Source: Candidatus Colimonas fimequi
GTDB taxonomy: Bacteria; Bacillota; Clostridia; Peptostreptococcales; Anaerovoracaceae
DNA: 21,072 bases
Assembly (NCBI GenBank): GCA_018065295.1
Contig: JAGHTQ010000090.1
Span: forward strand, 1 to 21,072
Direction of reading: 5' to 3'
In this document: positions 13,597 through 21,072 of the stretch, piece after piece
Layout: each line of letters starts with the position of its first letter
How positions within the stretch are numbered: the first letter of the stretch is position 1
Made by a program: the position numbers and the translations under genes
Notes under the pieces: model-generated
Told to the model about the DNA's origin: nothing
The model's database searches: none
The model's input: only the letters and a program-made list of their open reading frames with translations

Positions 13597-15477
13597 CTAT
13601 GAACGAGTTCTTCTCTCCTTCTCAAGCCAAATGAGAAGAACATTAATATCTGCAGGTGATACTCCAGAAATTCTTGAAGCCTGACCAACTGAAAGTGGCT
13701 TAAACGCAGTCAGTTTCTGCCTTGCCTCTATTCTCAATCCTTCAATTGAGTTATAGTCAAAGTCCGGTGAAAGCTTGCGATTCTCAAGTTTCTTGAACTT
13801 CTCAATCTGTCTCTTCTGCTTATCTATATATCCATCATACTTAATCTGAACTTCCATCATTGTCTTCTCACGATTATTAAGTTCAGGTCTCTCTGGATCA
13901 ACATCAGCCAGATCATCGTAAGTAATCTGTGGACGTCTAAGCAGGTCAATCATTGGAATTGCAGACTTCAGAGGGGTACTACCCTTCTCTTCAAGAATTG
14001 GATTAACGTCTTCTGGACGAACAATTACATGAGAGATTCTCTCAGTCTCTTTCTCTACATTTTCCATTTTTTGGCAAAGTTTCTGATATCTATCTTCCTT
14101 AACAAGACCTATATCATAACTCTTCTTAGTTAATCTTAAATCAGCGTTATCCTGACGGAGCACCAGTCTGTACTCTGCTCTACTTGTCATGATACGATAT
14201 GGTTCCTCTGTTCCCTTGGTAATAAGGTCATCGATGAGAACGCCAATGTACGCTTCACTTCTATCAAGAACAAATGGCTCCTTGCCATCAATCTTAAGAA
14301 CAGCGTTAATTCCTGCCATAAGACCTTGGGCTGCAGCTTCTTCATAACCAGAACTTCCGTTAAACTGTCCAGCACAGAATAAATTCTCGATTGTTCTATT
14401 CTCCAGATTAATCTGCAGATTCAGTGGATCGATGCAGTCATATTCAATAGCATATGCAGGTCTTACAATCTTCAGATTCTCAAGACCTTCGATAGTCTTA
14501 TAAAATTCTTCCTGTACATCTTCTGGAAGACTTGTACTCATACCCTGAATATACATTTCATCAGTATATAAACCTTCCGGTTCAATAAATAACTGATGTC
14601 TCTTCCTATCTGCGAATCTATTAACCTTATCTTCAATTGATGGACAATATCTAGGACCAACGCCCTCAATCTGACCACCGAAAAGTGCAGATCTATGGAA
14701 GTTATTTCTTATAACTTCATGAGTCTTCTCATTAGTATATGTAAGCCAGCACTTAACCTGCTCCTTCTCAAGAGTGTCGTTCAAGAATGAGAAAGGTACA
14801 ATCTTCTCGTCCCCTTCCTGTGCCACCATCTTACTATAGTCAAAACTATCAGCGAGAGCTCTTGCTGGAGTACCAGTCTTAAATCTTCTCATAGGAAGAC
14901 CGTGCTCCCTTAAGTTTGCAGCTAGTTCGTTTGATGGCGCAAGACCATTAGGACCACTACTGAATACACTGTCGCCAATAAAAATCTTACCGTCAAGAAA
15001 AGTACCTGTCGCCAGAATTACAGCCTTCGCTTCGTAGTATGCTCCCGTTTTCATGAGCACTCCACATGCTTTGCCATCTTCGATGAGAACATCAACGGCT
15101 TCGCCCTGCTTAAGGTCAAGATTAGGTTCCGCTTCGATGGTCTTCTTCATCTCAATGTGATACTGGTTCTTGTCAGCCTGCGCACGCAAAGAATGAACGG
15201 CAGGACCCTTGGCAGTATTGAGCATCCTACTCTGAATAAAAGTCTTGTCGATGTTGATACCCATCTCACCACCCAGGGCGTCTATTTCACAAACCAGGTG
15301 ACCTTTGCCTGTGCCACCGATTGATGGATTGCACGCCATCATGGCAACTGCTTCAAGATTGATGCTGAGCATCAATGTCTTCTTGCCCATTCGGGCAGCA
15401 GCAAGACCGGCCTCGCATCCTGCATGACCAGCACCTATTACAATTATGTCGTATGTTCCCATTAAGTACTTACTCAT
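13597..15477 (-). CDS. mnmG: tRNA uridine-5-carboxymethylaminomethyl modification enzyme MnmG (GidA)
   Basis: The 626-residue FAD enzyme works with MnmE to install cmnm5 (or nm5) on wobble U34 of several tRNAs, using methylene-THF. The dinucleotide-binding motif IGAGHAGCEAG is at residues 14-24. GGTGKGHLVCEIDALGGEMG, CPSIEDK and the catalytic-region block LFCAGQFNGSSGYEEAAAQGL are all present. The C-terminal MnmE/tRNA-binding part, ending with RISGVSPADINVLLIWLE, is complete. The chosen ATG (15477) has TAGGAG upstream and adds five residues before the more usual MGTYD start at 15462, which is the alternative. A small hairpin sits in the 37-nt gap after mnmE. Confidence 0.97.
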   Translation of the reverse strand: MSKYLMGTYDIIVIGAGHAGCEAGLAAARMGKKTLMLSINLEAVAMMACNPSIGGTGKGHLVCEIDALGGEMGINIDKTFIQSRMLNTAKGPAVHSLRAQADKNQYHIEMKKTIEAEPNLDLKQGEAVDVLIEDGKACGVLMKTGAYYEAKAVILATGTFLDGKIFIGDSVFSSGPNGLAPSNELAANLREHGLPMRRFKTGTPARALADSFDYSKMVAQEGDEKIVPFSFLNDTLEKEQVKCWLTYTNEKTHEVIRNNFHRSALFGGQIEGVGPRYCPSIEDKVNRFADRKRHQLFIEPEGLYTDEMYIQGMSTSLPEDVQEEFYKTIEGLENLKIVRPAYAIEYDCIDPLNLQINLENRTIENLFCAGQFNGSSGYEEAAAQGLMAGINAVLKIDGKEPFVLDRSEAYIGVLIDDLITKGTEEPYRIMTSRAEYRLVLRQDNADLRLTKKSYDIGLVKEDRYQKLCQKMENVEKETERISHVIVRPEDVNPILEEKGSTPLKSAIPMIDLLRRPQITYDDLADVDPERPELNNREKTMMEVQIKYDGYIDKQKRQIEKFKKLENRKLSPDFDYNSIEGLRIEARQKLTAFKPLSVGQASRISGVSPADINVLLIWLEKERRTRS

Positions 15478-15491
15478 AAATACTCCTACCT

Positions 15492-15510
15492 ATGCTCCCA
15501 GCCGGAGCAT
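15492..15510. other. Small intercistronic hairpin between mnmE and mnmG
   Basis: ATGCTCC (15492-15498) and GGAGCAT (15504-15510) form a 7-bp stem with a 5-nt loop, just upstream of the mnmG SD. No T-tract follows, so it is not a typical terminator; an effect on RNA stability or coupling is possible. Confidence 0.5.
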
Positions 15511-15514
15511 CAAA

Positions 15515-16885
15515 TTACTTACCAAGACAGAATCTTGAGAATACCTCGTTGAGTATTTCGTCGTTAACTGACTCGCCGATAATTTCACCAAGAAGATCAA
15601 ATGCTTCATTAACATCTACGTTAATAAAATCGAGAGCTTCCCCAGCTTCAGTCATTGCCTTGGCATCGTTAATTGCACTAAGACTTTTCTCGAGAAGTTC
15701 GATATGTCTTACGTTATTAACCAGGACACTTTCACCCTGTGAAATCTGTCCGCCATATACTAATTCTTCGATATAATTTTCGATTTCTTCGATACCGTTT
15801 CCATCGATAAGAGAAGTCTCTATAACATGAGAATTTCTCATTCTGCTAGCTAAATCTGATGCACTAATTACTGCACCAAGGTCCTGCTTATTAATGAGAA
15901 CTAAACATTTACGATCACTGAGAAGTTCAATAATTTCTTCATCTTCTTCAGTAAGTTCACTACTTCCATCGACGATAAAAATAACGAAGTCAGCCTTATT
16001 AAATGCTTCCTTAGATTTCTCAATACCGATCTGCTCAACGATATCTTCAGTATCTCTAATTCCAGCTGTATCTATAAGATAAACTGGGATATCTTTGATA
16101 CTAATTGCTTCTTCTATTGTATCACGAGTTGTTCCTGGAACTGCAGTAACAATTGCACGTGATTCTCTAAGAAGACCATTCATGAGAGATGACTTGCCAA
16201 CGTTAGGTTTTCCTACGATTGCAACCCTTATTCCCTCTCTAATAAGACGTCCAGCACCGGCTGTAGACAGCATATTTTCAATCATATCGCCTATTAACGA
16301 TAAATCTGCCAGCATCTTATCATATGTTATATATTCTATATCTTCATCAGGGTAATCGATGTTAACTGTGATGTCTACGAGTACATCAATCATCTTTTTT
16401 CTTATCTCTAAAACCTTCTCACTAAGCTGTCCATTAAGCTGTGAAACGGCAACATCAAAACCCTTCTCTGTTTTCGCCTTTATTATATCAATTACAGCTT
16501 CTGCCTGAGATAAATCCATTCTTCCATTTAAGAATGCTCTCTTGGTAAATTCGCCAGGCTCTGCCATTCTAGCTCCATTAAGAAGAACGAGTTCTAATGT
16601 CTTCTTGAGAGAAATAACGCTGCCATGACAGTTAATTTCAACAACATCTTCGCCAGTATAAGTTGTCGGTGCTTTCATATATACTGCAAGTACCTCATCA
16701 ATAATCTGGCCGTTTGAAGGATCAACAATATTACCGTAAGTCATTCTTCTACTTACGATTTCTTTGTCTGCTACTGGAACGAATAATTTCTTCATAATAT
16801 CAAGTGACTCTTCACCACTTACTCTTATGATTCCTATTCCACCTTCTCCATATGCTGTTGCGATTGCTGCAATTGTTTCTTCCAT
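15515..16885 (-). CDS. mnmE: tRNA modification GTPase MnmE (TrmE)
   Basis: The 456-residue protein has the three-part MnmE layout: an N-terminal THF-binding domain starting METIAAIATA-like (MEETIAAIATAYGEGGI), a helical domain, and an inserted G domain with GKPNVGKSSL (P-loop), DTAGIRDT (G3) and NKQD (G4). It ends in the essential C-terminal CLGK, whose cysteine is conserved across MnmE proteins. It is the partner of the adjacent MnmG. A terminator-like hairpin stands between jag and this gene, and only about 20 nt separate the hairpin from its weak SD (TTAGGT), so expression may depend on read-through. No clear promoter is visible in the gap. Confidence 0.97.
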   Translation of the reverse strand: MEETIAAIATAYGEGGIGIIRVSGEESLDIMKKLFVPVADKEIVSRRMTYGNIVDPSNGQIIDEVLAVYMKAPTTYTGEDVVEINCHGSVISLKKTLELVLLNGARMAEPGEFTKRAFLNGRMDLSQAEAVIDIIKAKTEKGFDVAVSQLNGQLSEKVLEIRKKMIDVLVDITVNIDYPDEDIEYITYDKMLADLSLIGDMIENMLSTAGAGRLIREGIRVAIVGKPNVGKSSLMNGLLRESRAIVTAVPGTTRDTIEEAISIKDIPVYLIDTAGIRDTEDIVEQIGIEKSKEAFNKADFVIFIVDGSSELTEEDEEIIELLSDRKCLVLINKQDLGAVISASDLASRMRNSHVIETSLIDGNGIEEIENYIEELVYGGQISQGESVLVNNVRHIELLEKSLSAINDAKAMTEAGEALDFINVDVNEAFDLLGEIIGESVNDEILNEVFSRFCLGK

Positions 16886-16903
16886 TTTAATTACCTAATT
16901 ATT

Positions 16904-16936
16904 CAAATAAGAAAGGTCCGCATTCAAGCGGACCTT
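16904..16936 (-). terminator. Intrinsic terminator between jag and mnmE
   Basis: AAGGTCCGC and GCGGACCTT (16913-16921 with 16928-16936) form a perfect 9-bp GC-rich stem with a 6-nt loop. It is followed on the - strand by TCTTATTT, and on the + strand by TTTTATTTTTT. It separates the rpmH-to-jag block from mnmE-mnmG-rsmG, probably as a partial terminator because mnmE lacks a clear promoter. Confidence 0.85.
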
Positions 16937-16940
16937 AGTT

Positions 16941-17753
16941 TTATTTTTTAAGTTCGATTACAACTCTTCTGTAAGGTTCTTCACCTTCACTTCTTGTTGT
17001 AACGTTTGGATTCTGCTGTAATGTAGCGTGAATAATCTTTCTTTCGTATGGGTTCATTGGCTCGAGTCTTACGAACTTCTTAGTCTTCTGAACCTTAGCT
17101 GCCAGTCTGTTTGCCAGAGCTTCAAGAGTCTTCTGTCTCTTGCTTCTATAGTTCTCAGCGTCAACTACAACCTTAACATACTTTTCGCTTTCTTTATTTA
17201 CAACGAGACTTGTCAGATACTGAATAGCATCGAGAGTTGCACCTCTCTTACCAATAACTGTACCTGAATCCTTACCTTCGATATCAAGATGAACCATGTC
17301 CTCACCTACTCTTGCCTTAATGTCAAGATTAAGTCCCATCTTCTCAGTAATTTCCTTCATGAATGTAAGGGCATCATGTTCATCAACCTCTTTAAGGTCA
17401 TCTTTATTTACTGTATCAAGATTCAGACTGCTAGTTGTTTCATCTTTATGATGTCTGTTCTTGTTCTTGTTGTGATTCTTGTTTCTGTTGTTATTGTGTT
17501 CTTTTTTCTGAGGTTTGTTTTCCTTCTTAATTACTTTAACAGGAACAGGTTCCTCGACAACAGGTACCTCTTCTACTTCTGGTTTTTTTGGTGTTACGCG
17601 CACCTTAGCAAGTTTAGCACCTAAGCCGAAAAAGCCTTTTGAAGGCTCTTCAAGAACCTCTACCTCAACTTCATCTCTGGCGAGCTTCAAATCCTGAAGG
17701 GCGTACTTAACCGCTTCTTCAATATCAGCTCCCCATCTTTCAGAATAATCCAT
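16941..17753 (-). CDS. jag: RNA-binding protein Jag/KhpB (EloR), SpoIIIJ-associated
   Basis: The 270-residue protein has an N-terminal Jag_N domain (WGADIEEAVKYALQDL and GFFGLGAKLAKVRV), a long charged linker rich in Lys, Asn and His, then a KH domain with the GKRGATLD loop and a C-terminal R3H domain (RLEPMNPYERKIIHATLQ). KhpB binds RNA and, in Gram-positive cocci, influences cell elongation; its gene conventionally follows yidC, as here. An alternative TTG at 17765 would overlap the SD itself (GGAGG, 17759-17763), so the ATG at 17753, 5 nt after the SD, is the better start. The basic, asparagine-rich linker is low complexity and probably disordered. A terminator follows directly. Confidence 0.95.
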   Translation of the reverse strand: MDYSERWGADIEEAVKYALQDLKLARDEVEVEVLEEPSKGFFGLGAKLAKVRVTPKKPEVEEVPVVEEPVPVKVIKKENKPQKKEHNNNRNKNHNKNKNRHHKDETTSSLNLDTVNKDDLKEVDEHDALTFMKEITEKMGLNLDIKARVGEDMVHLDIEGKDSGTVIGKRGATLDAIQYLTSLVVNKESEKYVKVVVDAENYRSKRQKTLEALANRLAAKVQKTKKFVRLEPMNPYERKIIHATLQQNPNVTTRSEGEEPYRRVVIELKK

Positions 17754-17779
17754 TATATCCTCCAATGTGTGAGATATTG

Positions 17780-18523
17780 CTATTTTTTCTTGCTCATTTT
17801 AGCTTTAATTTCAGCAATCTCTGCTTCCTGCTTCATCTTCTTACGGATTGAAGCCATGTGAATATTAAAGCCGATCTGTATAATCTGAGAAACTGCCCAG
17901 TAAACTGCGAGGCCTGATGGATATGTTCTTGCAAGCCACAGAATCATGATAGGGAAGATGTACTGCATCATCTTCATTGTTCCCTGCATCTGCTGTGCCT
18001 GTGCGTTACCAGCTCCTGTATCATTAAGCTTAGTATTCATCCAAAATGAAATGAATGTAGCAATACCAGCAATGATAGGAAGGATCCATTTGTCAGGCTG
18101 GCTCAGGTCTGCGATCCACATGAATGGTTCATGGAATGCGAAGATCATACTTGAGCTTTCTTCAGACATGTACATAATAGGGTTTCTAAGTAATGCGAAG
18201 AGACCCATGATGATAGGCATCTGAATTACCATTGGGAGACAGCCGCTTGCTGGGTTGAATCCTTCTTCCTTATATAATTCAGACATCTTAATGTTAAGTG
18301 TTTCTTTATCGTTGGCATACTGCTTCTGCAGAGCCTGCATCTTAGGCTGGAAGATTGACATCTTAGCCATAGACTTAGTCTGCTTGATGTACAAAGGATA
18401 CAGGCACAGCTTAACTATCAGAGTAAGGATAATGATAGCTATTCCGTAGTTACCAACTAAACCGTACAAACCCTGTAATATCCATAACATAGGTTTGGCG
18501 ATAATGCCTAAGAATGTGTACAT
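17780..18523 (-). CDS. yidC: Membrane protein insertase YidC (Oxa1/SpoIIIJ family)
   Basis: The 247-residue polytopic insertase places proteins into the cytoplasmic membrane alone or with Sec. The short Gram-positive form without a periplasmic domain is seen. Transmembrane stretches are evident at about 22-42, 96-114 (PMVIQMPIIMGLFALL), 146-162, and 186-220. The hydrophilic-groove positive charge, Arg73 in B. subtilis SpoIIIJ, corresponds to K38 (LTLIVKLCLYPL), so charge is kept but Arg is replaced. The cytoplasmic loop IKQTKSMAKMSIFQPKMQALQKQY is typical. No lipobox Cys is visible at the N-terminus. The tail is highly basic (KAKMSKKK). The SD is GGAGGA. It sits between yidD and jag in the standard order. 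Confidence 0.97.
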   Translation of the reverse strand: MYTFLGIIAKPMLWILQGLYGLVGNYGIAIIILTLIVKLCLYPLYIKQTKSMAKMSIFQPKMQALQKQYANDKETLNIKMSELYKEEGFNPASGCLPMVIQMPIIMGLFALLRNPIMYMSEESSSMIFAFHEPFMWIADLSQPDKWILPIIAGIATFISFWMNTKLNDTGAGNAQAQQMQGTMKMMQYIFPIMILWLARTYPSGLAVYWAVSQIIQIGFNIHMASIRKKMKQEAEIAEIKAKMSKKK

Positions 18524-18537
18524 TAATTAATTTCCTC

Positions 18538-18750
18538 CTACTTTAAAGGGTCGTATCCTCCTGGATTAAATGGATGGCATCTTAGTATCCTCTTACATCC
18601 CAGATAACTCCCTTTAAAAAATCCATACTTCTCTAGAGCCTGGATAAAATAAGTCGAACAAGTAGGATAATATCTACAAGTCGGTGGAAAGAGTGGTGAT
18701 ATAAATTTCTGATATCCTCTTACAAGGATAATTGCAAATCTCTTTAACAT
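18538..18750 (-). CDS. yidD: Membrane protein insertion efficiency factor YidD
   Basis: The 70-residue basic protein carries the full YidD signature: RGYQKFISPLFPPTCRYYPTCSTYFIQALEKYG and GCKRILRCHPFNPGGYDP, with the conserved Cys residues. YidD is a peripheral inner-face membrane protein that aids YidC-dependent insertion, through an unknown mechanism. The SD AGAGGAT lies close to the ATG, 9 nt after rnpA; yidC begins 14 nt after its stop. Confidence 0.96.
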   Translation of the reverse strand: MLKRFAIILVRGYQKFISPLFPPTCRYYPTCSTYFIQALEKYGFFKGSYLGCKRILRCHPFNPGGYDPLK

Positions 18751-18759
18751 ATCCTCTTC

Positions 18760-19095
18760 CTACTTGTATAATTTAGCCTTTCTTATAGCGCCTTTAATTG
18801 AGCGTTCTACATCAAATGATTTCTTGCCATTGATAGTATTTCTTGCGATGAATATCAGATCATATCCATCTTCTATAGAATCACAAAGGAGTCGGTAGTT
18901 TTCCCTCATGAGTCTTCTGGCACGATTACGCTTGACGCTATTTCCTACTTTCTTGCTTGCTAAAAATGCAGTTCTTTTATAACCAAGATTGTTCTTTTTA
19001 TAAAAGAGAACAATATACCTTTCTCCTATTGATTTCCCTTTCTTGTATATCAAAGAGAAATCTTCTTTTCTTCTAAGTATATCTTTTTTTAGCAT
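18760..19095 (-). CDS. rnpA: Ribonuclease P protein component
   Basis: The 111-residue basic protein is the protein subunit of RNase P, which removes 5' leaders from precursor tRNAs. The RNR signature is present as KKVGNSVKRNRARRLMRE, and the N-terminal LRRKEDFSLIYKKGKS block is typical of RnpA. It follows rpmH by 15 nt without a strong SD (the nearest upstream sequence is AACTTGATATTACC), so translation may depend on coupling to rpmH. The length is normal. Confidence 0.97.
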   Translation of the reverse strand: MLKKDILRRKEDFSLIYKKGKSIGERYIVLFYKKNNLGYKRTAFLASKKVGNSVKRNRARRLMRENYRLLCDSIEDGYDLIFIARNTINGKKSFDVERSIKGAIRKAKLYK

Positions 19096-19110
19096 GGTAA
19101 TATCAAGTTC

Positions 19111-19245
19111 TTATGCTGATAAAACTTTTCTTCCTCTTCTTCTTCTTCTCTTTAATACGTTTCTACCGTTCTTTGTAGCCATTCTCTTTCTGAAGCCGTG
19201 TTCCTTCTTTCTCTGTCTAGTCTTTGGCTGATAAGTCTGTTTCAT
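19111..19245 (-). CDS. rpmH: 50S ribosomal protein L34
   Basis: This small gene of 44 codons plus TAA encodes MKQTYQPKTRQRKKEHGF, then RKRMATKNGRNVLKRRRRRG and RKVLSA, the complete L34 sequence. The SD AGGAGG lies about 8 nt upstream of the ATG at 19245. It is the first gene of the - strand operon, preceded by a perfect promoter and a leader of about 66 nt. Arg and Lys codons are almost all AGA and AAG/AAA. L34 is a large-subunit protein that is essential or important for growth; its location next to dnaA and rnpA is near-universal in bacteria. Confidence 0.98.
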   Translation of the reverse strand: MKQTYQPKTRQRKKEHGFRKRMATKNGRNVLKRRRRRGRKVLSA

Positions 19246-19598
19246 TGGTTGTTACCTCCTTTTTTCTAAAATTTCTCACGCGATTCTAAATTCCAAGTCG
19301 CGCACATATGCTTAATTATTATACTCGGTCAAATTTCCTGTGTCAATTTATTTTCAACACTTCCACGGCTTTTAGAAGTTCATAAAAATCAATATTTTTC
19401 CTTATAAAAAAGCTTATCCAACATATAGTTGTTACTGTGGAAACTGTGCACAAATTTATCCACAGATAGTGGATAAGTACCTTTAACAATTACAATTACT
19501 ACAAAAGTTATCAAATGGGTGCCTGTGGATAACTTTTACCTCTACAATCCAACTCTAATTTCTGCTATTATATATGTATTAAATTTAGAAGGTAAGTT
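19246..19598. other. oriC region, rpmH-dnaA spacer with DnaA-box cluster
   Basis: This 353-bp gene-free spacer contains, besides the rpmH promoter, two perfect DnaA boxes: TTATCCACA at 19456-19464 (+) and at 19524-19532 (-, read TGTGGATAA). A one-mismatch box is at 19468-19476 (-), facing the first with a 3-nt gap. Weaker 7/9 matches are at 19414-19422, 19436-19444 and 19445-19453. An AT-rich stretch lies at 19381-19413. The dnaA promoter is not clear: TATTAT at 19566-19571 is a possible -10 without a good -35. DnaA binding here would also autoregulate dnaA. Confidence 0.88.
19318..19346 (-). promoter_or_regulatory. Consensus sigma-A promoter of the rpmH operon
   Basis: On the - strand TTGACA (19341-19346), exactly 17 bp, then TATAAT (19318-19323): both hexamers are perfect. 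The start point is predicted near 19311, giving a leader of about 66 nt. This is the strongest promoter visible in the window, as expected for ribosomal protein expression. Confidence 0.95.
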
Positions 19599-21008
19599 AT
19601 GAGAAAAAAGCTAGATAACATTAAATGGAGAAATATTTTAGCAAATATCCAAGATAATGTAACCGAGCCTACTTATAAGACATGGTTCGTTCCTTTAACC
19701 CCACTTGAAATTGATGAAGAAGCAGGGGTTCTTTATTTTGCCACAAATAATGAAATGGTAGTTAAGGTTCTCAACATGAGATATATACCTATTTTTGAGG
19801 AATGTGTTGAGAATATCCTTAATCACAGATATAAAGTCGTTGTTCATCATTTAACAGAAGACGAAATAACAGAGAGAACTTCTGCGCGAACAGCTAAACC
19901 AGAACCTAAGAAGACTAATGCTGCTAAGCCAGTTGTTAGAATACCAGATGATAATGATTTCACTGAAGAATATTGGTTAAACCCTAAGTATAATTTCGAG
20001 AACTTTATTATCGGTGCTAATAACGAATATGCTCATGCTGTAGCTGTTGCAGTAGCTGAAGCTCCTTCTATGGTTTATAATCCATTATTTATATATGGAG
20101 GATCTGGTCTTGGTAAGACTCATCTGATGCATGCTATCGGTCATTATATTCTTGAGAATAATCTTGATTCTAAGGCATTATACGTTTCATCAGAAATGTT
20201 TACTACTGAACTTATTGCTGCTATGCAGGATCCACAGAATAAGAACAAGAAACTTCAGCAGTTCAGAGATAAATACAGAAATGTTGATGTATTATTAATA
20301 GATGATATTCAGTTCCTTGAAGGTAAGGAAGCAACTCAGAGTGAATTCTTCCATACTTTTAATACTCTATATGATCTTAATAAACAGATTGTTATTACAA
20401 GTGACCGCCATCCAAGTAAGTTAAGTGACCTTGATGACAGATTAAGAACTAGATTTCAGTGGAATGTAATAGCAGATATTCAGCCACCTGATTTTGAAAC
20501 AAGAGTAGCAATTCTTAGAAGTAAGGCTGAAGATTTACAGATTGATATTAATAAGGATGTACTCGATGTAATTAATCTTATTGCTGAGAAGGTTAAATTC
20601 AACGTAAGAGAATTAGAGAGTGCCCTTACTAGAATTAACAGTTATTCTAAGATTTATAATGAAGATATTACTGTTAAATATGCTATCAGAACTCTTAGTG
20701 ACATTTTCACTGGCGGCGATAGAGATATCTCATGTGAAAGCATTAAGAAGGCTGTTTGCAAGGATTACAATGTTAAGATAAGTGATATTGAATCGAAGAA
20801 GAGAAAGAGAGAATATGCATTCCCTCGCCAGGTAGCCATGTACCTTTGCAGAGAAATGACTAATCTTTCATTACCTCAGATTGGTAAGTACTTCGGAGGT
20901 AGAGATCACACCACTGTAATGCATGCATGTGAGAAGATTAGTAAGGAAATTAAAGAGAACGAAATGTTCGCTCAGCACATCAAGAAACTTAAGGATGACA
21001 TCTATTAA
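19599..21008 (+). CDS. dnaA: Chromosomal replication initiator DnaA
   Basis: The 469-residue AAA+ initiator binds DnaA boxes and melts oriC. It has an N-terminal domain I (about 1-85, WRNILANIQDNVTEPTYKTWF), a charged linker domain II (about 86-125), and the AAA+ core beginning LNPKYNFENFIIG. Walker A is GGSGLGKTH (167-175) and Walker B lies in LLIDDIQFLEGKE. The sensor block contains RLRTRFQWN. Domain IV carries the DNA-binding signature GRDHTTVMHACEKI near the C-terminus. The SD AAGGT precedes the ATG by 5 nt. It is flanked on both sides by DnaA boxes and is oriented away from the divergent rpmH operon. Confidence 0.99.
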   Translation: MRKKLDNIKWRNILANIQDNVTEPTYKTWFVPLTPLEIDEEAGVLYFATNNEMVVKVLNMRYIPIFEECVENILNHRYKVVVHHLTEDEITERTSARTAKPEPKKTNAAKPVVRIPDDNDFTEEYWLNPKYNFENFIIGANNEYAHAVAVAVAEAPSMVYNPLFIYGGSGLGKTHLMHAIGHYILENNLDSKALYVSSEMFTTELIAAMQDPQNKNKKLQQFRDKYRNVDVLLIDDIQFLEGKEATQSEFFHTFNTLYDLNKQIVITSDRHPSKLSDLDDRLRTRFQWNVIADIQPPDFETRVAILRSKAEDLQIDINKDVLDVINLIAEKVKFNVRELESALTRINSYSKIYNEDITVKYAIRTLSDIFTGGDRDISCESIKKAVCKDYNVKISDIESKKRKREYAFPRQVAMYLCREMTNLSLPQIGKYFGGRDHTTVMHACEKISKEIKENEMFAQHIKKLKDDIY

Positions 21009-21031
21009 GTTATTAACATGGCGTTAACAGC

Positions 21032-21066
21032 CAATCCACAAACTTATCCACAGAAAATGTGGATAA
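21032..21066. other. Second DnaA-box cluster downstream of dnaA
   Basis: Two perfect boxes face each other: TTATCCACA at 21044-21052 (+) and TGTGGATAA at 21058-21066 (-), separated by GAAAA. A weaker copy (CAATCCACA) is at 21032-21040. In Bacillota with bipartite origins the unwinding element lies in the dnaA-dnaN spacer, so the window ends inside the origin. Confidence 0.9.
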
Positions 21067-21072
21067 AATTCT

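Noticed and set aside
1..21072. CRISPR arrays, insertion sequences, prophage genes, tRNA or rRNA genes
   Set aside because: No regularly spaced repeats, transposase or integrase frames, or tRNA/rRNA signatures were seen on either strand by eye.

Overview
The window comes from a low-to-mid GC bacterium of the Bacillota, most likely an anaerobic member of the Clostridia. The gene order rpmH-rnpA-yidD-yidC-jag-mnmE-mnmG-rsmG-parA-parB running away from dnaA is the classic Bacillota origin neighbourhood. DnaA boxes lie on both sides of dnaA, and two parS sites lie beside parAB. The many-cysteine ferredoxin-type protein, the Ni-metallochaperones and the ECF vitamin transporter component fit an anaerobic, vitamin-scavenging lifestyle. 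I cannot name the species; a clostridial family such as Anaerovoracaceae or Lachnospiraceae is only a guess.

Layout. (1) 1-1700, + strand: the 3' part of an Fe-S cluster protein gene, then hypA and hypB, ended by a hairpin terminator that contains the hypB stop codon. (2) 1715-3396, - strand: an ECF transporter S component followed by a class V aminotransferase, translationally coupled through a TAATG overlap. (3) 3397-3733: a divergent control region with promoters on both strands, an inverted repeat and a structured leader RNA ahead of purB. (4) 3734-10442, + strand: a five-gene operon, purB, purA, a hydantoinase/dihydropyrimidinase, an allantoate amidohydrolase-like M20 hydrolase and an atypical alanine racemase, closed by a strong terminator. 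(5) 10492-19245, - strand: the origin-proximal housekeeping run, read away from oriC as rpmH, rnpA, yidD, yidC, jag, terminator, mnmE, mnmG, rsmG, parS/terminator, parA, parB, parS, SprT-like protease. rpmH is only 44 codons and is driven by a perfect consensus promoter. (6) 19246-21072: the rpmH-dnaA spacer with DnaA boxes, dnaA, and a second DnaA-box cluster after dnaA where the window ends.

How the genes work together. The right half is replication initiation (DnaA/oriC), segregation (ParA/ParB/parS), membrane protein insertion (YidC, YidD, Jag), tRNA wobble modification (MnmE/MnmG), rRNA methylation (RsmG) and RNase P/L34. The left half is more specific. An operon combining AMP synthesis from IMP (purA, purB) with a cyclic-ureide hydrolase, an N-carbamoyl/allantoate hydrolase and a PLP racemase lies opposite a glyoxylate-type aminotransferase. 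By inference this suggests that ring-opening and de-ureidation of a purine- or pyrimidine-derived compound, or of a hydantoin, is tied to purine nucleotide metabolism. The substrate cannot be decided from sequence alone. The whole purB-alr operon and the hyp genes point toward the origin (head-on to replication), whereas everything from 10492 to 19245 is co-directional with it.

The most interesting leads are the purB-purA-hydantoinase-M20-racemase operon, the purB leader RNA with mutually exclusive pairings, the racemase with several replaced active-site residues, and a parS site that also looks like the intrinsic terminator of rsmG.
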